From Oppiella nova (Eukaryota > Arthropoda > Arachnida > Sarcoptiformes > Oppiidae): a stretch of DNA of 21,296 bases. The DNA is taken from NCBI GenBank assembly GCA_905397405.1, contig CAJPVJ010000700.1:1-21296 (forward strand). The letters are read 5' to 3'. Both the position numbers and the translations under genes were made by a program. Positions 10,463 through 19,117 of the stretch are shown in pieces. Each line of letters begins with the position of its first letter. Within the stretch, counting starts at the first letter, position 1. The notes beneath the pieces are model-generated. The model searched no databases, was not told the origin of the DNA, and saw only the letters and a list, made by a program, of their open reading frames with translations.

Positions 10463-10692
10463 AATACAGAATTTTTAGTATAAAAAGTTTGTTAAATACA
10501 AAATGTAATTTCCATAGAATTTTGTGTATAAATTCAATCAATTAGATAGTTATGTCATATTAGTAAAGTGTTCAACACATGTTAGCAAGATTTTCAAAAG
10601 TACTGTATATTTATTTTAAGTTCAAATAATCATATCATTTAATTTTTAAGTAGATATAAATTATGTTTCATTTTTAAAAAGCATTATCATTA
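10463..10692 (-). repeat. Inverted repeat arm B'
   Basis: Reverse complement of 10000-10232. No terminal inverted repeat or target-site duplication was recognised at the outer ends of the four-arm block (9748-10692). Confidence 0.93.
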
Positions 10693-10901
10693 TATAATTA
10701 ATATTTACATTTTAAAAGATAATCAAAATGTGTTTGCACTAAAATATTTATTGTATTCTTAGCTTTAATTTAATATATTTTAGGACTGTTTCTGATTTAA
10801 AATATAGAATTTATAGAATAATCATTTCGTTACCATGAGATTTGTTCATACCTGTAGGTTATGTGATTATAACCATTGTGGTTATGTGATTAGTATCAAT
10901 A

Positions 10902-10928
10902 TAGTAAAATTCACATTTTATTTTACTA
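10902..10928. repeat. Perfect 9-bp hairpin in non-coding DNA
   Basis: Arms 10902-10910 (TAGTAAAAT) and 10920-10928 (ATTTTACTA) with a 9-base loop. A 13-bp direct repeat (10857-10869 and 10880-10892) lies just upstream. No function can be assigned. Confidence 0.6.
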
Positions 10929-11020
10929 AACCATGAGTTATAATCATTGCATTGCTAATATATTTTGTGTCTCAATGGAAAGTAAATTTAAGTTTCCTAA
11001 AAAATTTAAAAAAATAAAAT

Positions 11021-11089
11021 AACTTAAAATATAAGAAAATAACTTAAAATATAAGAAAATAATNAAAATAACTTAAAATATAAGAAAAT
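11021..11089 (+). repeat. 20-bp tandem repeat interrupted by an ambiguous base
   Basis: The unit AACTTAAAATATAAGAAAAT occurs at 11021-11040, 11041-11060 and 11070-11089. The last is offset by nine bases that include N at 11064. The N suggests that read consensus failed in this low-complexity repeat. Confidence 0.92.
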
Positions 11090-11272
11090 AATAAAAATTA
11101 CTGCAATTTTACACAATTATAAATAGTAATCTTTTAAAGGTCTGGATTAATAGCGTAAAAACATAAGCTAAACACAGTTTAGTGTTAAATGTGAGCTAAA
11201 AATGATTCAAAACACTTCATCTCAATTAACACACTAAACACCAGTAATAGTGTGTTGTCTATACAGTACATA

Positions 11273-13686
11273 ATGAATGAATTGCTTTTAGCACTGATTG
11301 CTATTATTTGTATAAATGTTTGTATTAATTGTGAACGACTTCCCGAATGGCATATAAAAGTGGCTCAAAGACAAGGGTTTATTATAATAATAATTCAGGA
11401 GTACCTCTGTTTTAACTGTTTTTATCTAATCCTAAATGACTTCCCCCTTAAAGGCCCAACACTTGTGCGGTGGAAGAGGTTCAGGAACTGCGGCGAAGAC
11501 TTTGGACACAATGTCAATACTGGTTGAGACGAGACGTGTGCGGATATCAGCCGTCAGTTTATTAACACATATAAAGTTTGCCAAAACAAAAGTCATATCA
11601 TTATCAGTAATCAATTCAATGAAAAATCAATAGTGTGTTGCGATACGTGTGCTGCGACGGCTACACCAGACATAGCACTCAATTTGGATGTCCGGGAGGT
11701 TAGTATAGAAAAGAAAAAGTTTCGTATATTTTATTCATTTGACAGAATCCTATGTATTGATTGTGTTTTCGCAGTGAAGCCGTCGAGAAATCTATTGGAA
11801 AGGGCCCGGGATTTAGGAGCGACTGATTTCATAAAATACTCATTAGATTCACAAATAGGCGCTGATTTGATTGAAACCCATTCACCGCTCACTCTATTCA
11901 TACCGACTAATGAAGCCTTTCGGGTATTCCTATGGAGTTTGTCATCGATTTTGTTGTATAGCCTTTACATATGAGTTCCTCCGCTGAATACATAAGTGTT
12001 TATTTAAAACTTCTATTTATTTATACCTCAGAGTGTGAGTGACATTAACTTTATATAAAATGTAATACCAATCGCATAAATGTAGTTAGCATTAAGTAAA
12101 TATCAGATTAATAATTTAGTATGGCTATCAGTCTAAAATAAATTCATACTGCACATGTAATTATCATAAAATTGTAATATTTGTAATAATTATTTAGCTG
12201 GCATTTAACGAAAATATCTCAATTCTAGCTGTTTTGCCAAAGAATTCAACTTTAAATCAAATGCTAAATGAAAAATAAAAACAAAATTTTGTGCATAATT
12301 TTAGACTAAATAAAAAACCTAAAGTCCCCATAAAAATAAAATAATGCAAATTCTGTAACACTTGAAATAAAATTACAAAACTTTTTCGCACAGAATCTGA
12401 GAGGAATTCCTCGAAGAATATTCGAGGCCTTCATCGGAGCCACGCTTTTGCATCATATAATAGCGGGTCGTTTGCATACGAATGGCACCCATAATGACAA
12501 ACCCCTGCAGACCCTACTCGGGGGCCAAACCATACGAATCAATAAGTATTCAAATAATGTGTTTTACGTCAACTGTATTGCCGTCACCCGTAAGGACCAG
12601 TTGGCCACCAATGGTATCATTCACTTAATCGATGGCGTATTGATTCCGCCCAAGAGTTGGCCACTGAAGTCAGTGGCGGATACACTTGGAATGGACACCA
12701 GGTTTAGGCAATTGTCGCGACTTATGAGCGAAACTGATTTATTGAAGAGTTTCGCCAAACGTACGGACACTCTGGCCATACCTTCTTCACACCAAACGAT
12801 AGGGCGTTTCGTCGACTAAGACCCGAATATCTCAACAGAATTACACGAAAAGGGTTAATCATATTCACTGCAGAATATTCTGTAATTCTATGTAAACTTA
12901 ATCATTACATTTCATACAATTATTCAAATTCCTAAACTTAATACACTTTTCGCAGCACTTCTTGGAAATCATATCATACCTCATACCATATGTCCGCACG
13001 CATTGGCTTCACAGCATTATCTTCACAACATTGATGGCTATGACATGACACTGACCTGCAGTGGTAACCACTCCTACATCAATGGTGTTCTCATGACTGG
13101 CGAGACTATTAGTGCCGCCAATGCTATCATTAATGTCATCGACGGGCTTTTTATACCTGATTCAGGTGTGGATTCATTTGATTTTAAATTGATTTTTGTA
13201 TTTTTGATCATAAATTGTGTCATTCAGTCAAAAGTCTGTATGAATTGGTGACCGAAAGACACAAATTAAGTGCATTTAAGCGCACACTAGACGAGTGCCC
13301 CGAAGAGGTCCTCCTATTAGAGGAGTCCAACCGATCGTACACTTTGTTTGCGGCAAACAATAAGGTGTTTGAAAGTCTCAAATCATACCAATTGGCAAAT
13401 ATTGTGGATAATTGCAGACTATTTATCGGAAGTCATTTAATCCCCATTAGATTCATCACAGAATCCATTATCCATAACAAGACTATTAACACATTAGCGC
13501 CCAATCGGCGCATCAACTCTAGAATCACACCAAAGGTATTGAATTCAAAGCAAAATTAAATACAAAACTCTATTTAAACTCAATTTACAGGGAATTGCAG
13601 TCAATTCAGCGCTAATCCAAGAATATGACATGAAAGGAGGGAATGGAGTCTTGCATACCATCGATGAACTGCTTCTCATACCATAG
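11273..13686 (+). CDS. Secreted fasciclin-domain (TGFBI/periostin-like) protein, frame broken in FAS1 domain 2
   Basis: A secreted matrix or cell-adhesion protein. Exons: 11273-11376, 11454-11552, 11634-11698, 11775-11923, 12394 to about 12853 or 12891, 12956-13165, 13228-13535, 13591-13686. A signal peptide (MNELLLALIAIICINVCINC) is followed by a Cys-rich EMI-like head: GPNTCAVEEV, CQYW, VCGYQP, RYVCCDGY and FGCPG match the order seen in TGFBI and periostin. Three FAS1 domains follow. The first has TLFIPTNEAF and ATNGIIHLIDGVLIP; the second has HTFFTPNDRAF and ANAIINVIDGLFIP; the third has YTLFAANNKVF and GNGVLHTIDELLLIP, then TAG. Vertebrate relatives have four FAS1 domains. The reading frame changes by one base near 12771-12774, and the donor of that exon is uncertain: 12891 keeps phase with the next exon but adds residues unusual for the family. 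Confidence 0.85.
11924..12393 (+). other. 470-bp intron, the longest in the window
   Basis: It lies within FAS1 domain 1 between EAFR (donor GTATTC at 11924) and NLRGIP (acceptor CACAG ending 12393). The content is AT-rich and no nested gene was seen. Confidence 0.8.
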
Positions 13687-13691
13687 ATTAC

Positions 13692-13697
13692 AATAAA
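13692..13697 (+). promoter_or_regulatory. Poly(A) signal of the FAS1 gene
   Basis: AATAAA six bases past the TAG stop. A second AATAAA-like run follows near 13727. Confidence 0.45.
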
Positions 13698-13756
13698 ATC
13701 TAAATTAACTCTAAAAGCTATTTAGAAATAAAAATATCGCAGAAATTATGAAATTA

Positions 13757-13762
13757 TTTATT
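13757..13762 (-). promoter_or_regulatory. Poly(A) signal of EXOSC8
   Basis: AATAAA on the minus strand just past the TAA stop. Another hexamer overlaps the stop codon itself. The convergent FAS1 and EXOSC8 stop codons are only about 80 bp apart. Confidence 0.45.
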
Positions 13763-13765
13763 GTT

Positions 13766-15037
13766 TTATTTGTTTGAGTGACAAATCTCTAGAATTAATT
13801 TCTTCATGATTTTGGACCGATTTTTAGCGATTTTGAAGCACTTCTCGAACGCATTGATGTCAAGTTTGGCCGAACCGGTCGTATGGATGCGATGGATGAC
13901 ATCGGTGTCGGCGTTCACCACTATATTCACCACAGAATCGGCTAAACTCTCCTCATCTATCGTGGGATCAGATAATAAAATACTGAAAATATAGAAAACA
14001 TTCATTAAAACATAAATTGATCCCCAATTCAAGACAATTACAAACCCATTAATGACAGCAAAAGTGGTTGAAATGGGATATGAGATCACTTCCAGCGGTT
14101 CCTTATGTTTATCGTATGATATCGCCTTATTGTCTTCACTGACCGTCACTTTCTTGAGTGTACCTTAAAATACACAAAACAGTGTCAATACGACCACAAA
14201 CTAAATCCAACACAATGTCTCACATGACTGAAGGGCCGCCACAATGGCTGACACACAGAGGTCTACGAGGTTTCCGGCGTTATTCAGACAAATCAACTCA
14301 ATGTTCAAACTCCAGGCAAACTATCAATGAATTTGTTATTAGTGTCACCAATAGATCCAGTGATTTACACATACCTTAGCCTCTAAAATGCATAACTTCT
14401 TGACATCAATGAGTTTACTCTGTTTTAAGACATCTTTTAGGGTTTGCGTCAAAACCAGCGCATCATTAGTCGAGTCAGTCATACAGTATTTGGCGGAACA
14501 GAGGGCCGGCAGTCGGACACTGATCTCAACGTATCCCTCATCAGGTGTCTCGACTTTTGGTTCAATAACTGCCTTCAAATCAAATGTCAAACAAATTATG
14601 AACTAATAATTCAATGGACTATACATTAAGACTAGACATACGGCAGTTATACCGGCGATGACGGCGCTGTTGCCGAACCTAATCATTGCCGACCCGTCAG
14701 CGGTTCCCACGCTATCTGTACTCAAGAGTCCATTGAATTAATGGTAATCTGAAGACTAGATCACAAACAAGATATCAATTTATACCACAATTGAGAAGAA
14801 CGGGTCGGAAGTCATCAAACTTTCGGCCATCGCTTCGGATATTATTCTTCTACAGAAGTGATGAAAAACATGTGATTATACGAGACATGGATTCACTGCG
14901 AGTGATAATTACCAGAAATTGGTTGATGTACTGAAACGGCTGTAATAACCTGTCAAACGAGTGGTCAGTATAAGAGATAATGAGTGATAATCGCCGGCAA
15001 ACACACCATTCAATACATACTTCACTTCTTCGGACAT
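13766..15037 (-). CDS. EXOSC8: Exosome complex subunit RRP43 (EXOSC8)
   Basis: A non-catalytic RNase PH-like subunit of the six-member ring of the RNA exosome, which threads RNA to the attached nucleases in nucleus and cytoplasm. Minus-strand exons, all in phase: 15037-15021, 14949-14913, 14849-14789, 14715-14642, 14572-14375, 14320-14224, 14163-14046 and 13982-13766. The product has 272 residues, close to the human protein (276). Matches in order: IIRSDGRKFDDFRP, VGTADGSAMIRFGNSAVIAGITA, PDEGYVEISVRLPALCS, IELICLNNAGNLVDL, PISTTFAVINGILLSDPT, and a C-terminal helix ending KIMKKLILE. The first coding exon is only 17 bases (MSEEV plus two bases). The gene is head-to-head with the uridylyltransferase and tail-to-tail with the FAS1 gene. 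Confidence 0.94.
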
Positions 15038-15750
15038 TATCACCGCAATTGATCCCAACGTTTAGGAGACAAACAGTGGCTTTAAATGTGTTTTTATTTG
15101 AGTTTCAAATTTTGAAATTCAAAATACAAACAAAAATCCAAAACAAGTCATAAATGTGTGAAAAGTTTACGTCAACTAAACGCTGGACACAAACACCACG
15201 TGTTTATCGTAACGTAAACTGAATGCAGATTTCATTCATAAAACTCATTCACAATTTAAGTCCAATTTAGCGGTCAGTCAATGGGTTTGCGTTTCACAGA
15301 CACATGTGTTGTAGGGATGCCAACGGGTCTGTACACAAGCACACGATCGCTGCACACGTCGTCAACACCTCTACCGCTCACTCCCCAAACACACCGTTAT
15401 GTTTGACTACAAATACTACTTCCCTCTAGTCATCACTAAATGTAAAACTAAAGTAAAAGTTTCAAAAGGGGGCCAAAAATGTACTGTATTTTATGAATGA
15501 TCACACGTTGAGTGGCAGCAAAATAATGAATTTAAAGTGAATTTATTTTTATTATTGTTTTGCAATTGCAGTCAACTTTGACCCCAACTCTCACCGCAAA
15601 TGATCCCACGATTGCCATCAACGCTGACAACTGTCCATCGCTTGTGATCACACACCCATTGACCACCACTTCTGGAGGGCAGAGGTGTCTCTCATCGCCA
15701 TCACCACCACATCACCACTCAATTGATGCCAATTATCATCAGCCAAACCA
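15038..15750. promoter_or_regulatory. Divergent promoter region between EXOSC8 and the uridylyltransferase
   Basis: About 710 bp lie between the two start codons. A CACGTG E-box occurs at 15197-15202 and a perfect ACACATGTGT palindrome at 15300-15309; either could be chance. A pyrimidine-rich stretch ending in TTGCAG (15566-15571) looks like a splice acceptor, so the uridylyltransferase probably has a 5' UTR intron. A possible donor is GTAAAA at 15442. Transcription start sites cannot be fixed from sequence. Confidence 0.5.
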
Positions 15751-18700
15751 ATGGATCCTAAGATGGCATTCAATCCGTCGATACACCCGAAGACACCGCT
15801 AGTCTTCTACAACTCCGGGCACTCACCCAATGGGTTGCCGGGTGTGCCATCGACGGCGCCGGGACCTCCCCGACCACCGCTAGGACCGGGACCTCCTGGA
15901 CCTATTCGGCCACCGCCGGGCCTCAAGACACGGCCGCCGATGTCGTGCCGATGCGACGACCAGTTCGTGGACTTCTGCAAAATGCACGCCATATCGCACT
16001 CGGAGTGTCGCACCACTGGTCACCTCAAGTGCTACCTCTGCGCCGTCACCACTGACCACAAGTCCATCCAATGGCACATCGCTTCAGACAAACACAAGAC
16101 GAGCCACAATCAGCTCATGGAGTACGTGCTCCTCCTGTCCCTCCCGATCGGGAGCCCATCCCTCGGCCACAAGTTATCGCAAGCGCTGGAAATCAATCGC
16201 CAGAAGAGCTCTTTGAATAAAATGGATTTCCAGAACCGGCTGGAAGTGGTGGACGCCATCAACGCGTTGATCCGTCGCAACGGTCTCCCGGACTATACGG
16301 TCCGACTGTACGGCTCGACCATCAGTGGATTCGCCCTCAGAGACTATTCGGACATGAATTTGGATATCGTTTGCGATCATCACTCGAACGCCGGAGCCGA
16401 CACCAGTGACCGATCGCTCGACTCCGTGGCCATCGTGTTGTCGAAGATCTCGGACATTATCCACAGGAGCGACGGCCTCTTCTACGACGTCCGCAATGAC
16501 TACAATCTGAAAGTACCGAAAGTGCGGTTCAAAGACCGCGTCAATCGCTTAGAGGTGGAGCTGTCGATCACCGTCGAGAAGAGCTATCGGGCGTCGAAAC
16601 TACTGCAGCAGTACTGTCAGATCGACGACAGGGTAGTGGTGTTGGGGGTCGCCCTCCGAGAGTGGGCCCGAATGTATCGCTTCGACGACCAGGAGAACGG
16701 TCTGTGGCCGGCCTTTGCCTTCCCCGTACTGGTCATCCATTTCCTGCAGCGCTGTCAGCCACCGGTGCTGCCCTGCCTTCACGAGCTCATGAGTGGCAGT
16801 CAGTCGACGCCCAGTCCCTCCAATCAGACGCCAAACTCCACGCAAAGCCATCCGTCGTCGTCGTCGTCGCGGCAGCCGTTCGGTGGCGACGACAACGACA
16901 CCGTTGAGGACGACTTCAACCTCTCGTCACTGAATTGGATCCCGAGGAACGACAAAACCGTGGGTCAGTTGTGGCTAGAAATGCTTCGCTACTACGCGGC
17001 CGAGTTCGACGCCGAGACATACGTGGTGTCCATCCGCACCACACGACCCGTGTATATGAAGGCCGACAAGAAGTGGTCGACGCATATGCTGGCCATCGAG
17101 GACCCGACCCGTCCGTCGCTGAATTTGTCGCGATCTGTGGGTACTATGCGTTTGTATAACGTCTTCATCGAGCAGTTGAGGCATTCGTTCAAATACTTCG
17201 CCACTCCATACGTGAACGTCATGTCCAACAACTACAACACAAACGTGAGGTCCAGTCCTCTCTACACGGAACGGGACTTCGATATACTGGTGAACGAGAC
17301 CCAGTTCTACGACCACTTCGACGTCAATGACCTGTTGACGCAAATCAATCACATCTGCAACGACTTGGACAACGGGGCCGACCGTAAGAACCATAAGAAC
17401 TCGGATGAGTCGGACTCGGATGACGAGAGCGCCCGGAAGGACAACTTCTACGTGAGGGCCAAACGCATACTCAAGACGTTCGGCGTACGGATGCAGTTGA
17501 GCCCCGAGTTGGAGGGGACGCTGCGGTTGATACCCGCGAACCAACTGTCCGTGAATTTTGCGATAAACAAAACACCGTTCTTTCAGATGCCGCAGAAGTT
17601 CTGCCGCCTGTGTCACCGGTACGGACACCTGCAGACCCGTTGCCCGGACAACGAGTTGCCGCAACTGAAGCCACTGCCCGATCGGATGGACCCGACGTAC
17701 GACCAGCTGTTGACCGGTATTTGTTTCGAGATATTTGACGGGAAAAAGATGGATAGGAATGACGAGCAGATCCAGTGCTCGATTCTCGAGGATTTGGAGG
17801 AATTCATACGCGAGGAGATACCGAACGCCAGGCTCGAGCTGTTCGGGTCGACGAAGAACGGGTTCGGCGCCCGCTTTTGCGATCTCGACATCTGCATGAC
17901 GTTCGACGACAACACCACCGGCGAGGGACTGGAGTTCGCGAAGATTGTCGAGAACGTGGGCGAAGTGCTCAAAGCGCACCGGAAGCTCCAGAATATCATA
18001 CCCATACCGATGGCCAAAGTGCCGATCGTTAAGTTTGGCTACAATTTCGACCGGAACCGGTACGTGGACTGCGACATCAGTCTCTACAACATACTGGCCC
18101 GCTATAACACGCTATGGCTACGGCTCTACACGCTCATCGACGCCCGGGTACAGGTGCTCGGCTTCGTTGTCAAACACTTCGCTAAAGTATTTAAAAAACC
18201 AAAAAACCATTTGTTGTGTGCAATGAACGCGTGAATTAATGCCTGACTTTTGTTCGTTACGCCACCCGAAAAGACCTGTGATATGGGCGACGCCTCCCGC
18301 GGGAGCCTCTCCTCGTACGCCTACACCCTAATGACGATTCATTACTTGCAACAGAAGCGCATCATACCGGTGCTCCAGGAGGTGGGCGTCGAGCGGCGCG
18401 CCGAGCGAATAGTGGACGGCTGGGACACGTGGTTCTTCGACGACCTCCAGGCGCTCCGCAGCTACTGGTCCCCCGTAGCCAATCACGAGTCGGTGGCGCA
18501 ACTGTTTGTCGGTTTCCTCCGGTATTACACAGAAGTGTTTGATTTCGACAATTATGTGGTCTGTTGTCGACAATTAGCGCCATTGAAACGACTCGACAAG
18601 ATGTGGACGGGCTGTAAGATTGCGATAGAAGGTATGGCCACTCGTATGGGGGAACTGGCGGTCGGTTTGGGGACTAATTGTGTGTTTTTTGCTGTTTGTT

Positions 18701-19104
18701 TAGATCCCTTCCTATTGTCGCACAACTTAGGCGCCGGTGTGTCGCCGCAAATGGCGGTCTATATCAAGACGTCGATCATTTTGGGTAGAAATCTGTGGGG
18801 CAGCCCTCCCGTCAAAGGGCTGGACGCCCGGTACCGGTGTTGGGCCGACTACTTCTCGGACCGGCGCCTACTGACCCGTGGAATGCCGCCCACGGGAAGG
18901 GGTTGTCGTAATTGCGGCAAAATTGGACACAAACAGAATAAGTGCCCCGAACTGAAGGACAGGCATCAGCGGTACGACCGGCCGCCGGACAGAGCGGACA
19001 GACAGCAGGAGCGGCCGCAGTATATCCGACACGAGAGGAACGATAGACACGAGAGACCCGACAGGAGTCGAGACAAACCAAAGCCAAACCATAGACGAAA
19101 ATAA
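15751..19104 (+). CDS. Terminal uridylyltransferase, TUT4/TUT7 (ZCCHC11/ZCCHC6) type
   Basis: It should add uridines to RNA 3' ends, marking mRNAs and small RNA precursors for decay. Exons: 15751-18186, 18274-18631 and 18704-19104, giving 1,064 residues, shorter than vertebrate TUT4/7. Order: Pro/Gly-rich head (about 27-60), C2H2 finger (C94, C97, H109, H115), a first nucleotidyltransferase module with GS (188-189) but YSDMNLDI in place of the catalytic DxD (probably inactive, as in TUT4/7), an acidic Ser-rich linker, and a CCHC knuckle (C618, C621, H626, C631). Next comes an active-looking module: FGSTKNGFG, D711-L-D713 and D775 in CDISLYN. GDASRGSLSSYAY and NLGAGV, a second CCHC knuckle (CRNCGKIGHKQNKC) and a basic Arg/Asp/His-rich tail follow. 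ATG 15763 has a better start context (A at -3, G at +4) than ATG 15751 and may be the true start. Confidence 0.93.
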
Positions 19105-19117
19105 AGTGACAAATAAA
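19100..19117 (+). promoter_or_regulatory. Candidate poly(A) signals of the uridylyltransferase
   Basis: AATAAA at 19100-19105 overlaps the stop codon and another lies at 19112-19117. Many further hexamers occur downstream, so a long 3' UTR cannot be excluded. Confidence 0.35.

Larger units (their letters stand above)
9468..11272. other. 1.8-kb AT-rich intergenic region
   Basis: No gene was found. The centre is filled by the A-B-A'-B' repeat block and the 3' side by the 20-bp tandem repeat. It must hold the promoters of the minus-strand acyl-CoA synthetase and the plus-strand FAS1 gene. A TATAAATA at 11118-11125, about 150 bp before the FAS1 start codon, is a weak promoter candidate in such AT-rich DNA. 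Confidence 0.6.

Noticed and set aside
9748-10692. A simple MITE or foldback transposon
   Set aside because: The arms interleave (A-B-A'-B') instead of nesting, and I could not identify terminal repeats or a target-site duplication, so I list it only as a repeat block.
13766-14149. The minus-strand frame as a single continuous exon
   Set aside because: The middle (13983-14045) is a hydrophobic stretch absent from RRP43 proteins, with proper GT-AG borders and the right phase; it is an intron.
15560-15802. Possible upstream open frame before the uridylyltransferase start
   Set aside because: It has no ATG of its own at the start, spans a likely splice acceptor, is low-complexity (His/Pro/Thr) and runs into the coding exon in another frame.
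16975-17979. A 334-codon open frame on the minus strand
   Set aside because: It is the shadow of the GC-rich uridylyltransferase exon. It has no family motif, and the plus-strand frame has clear catalytic motifs.
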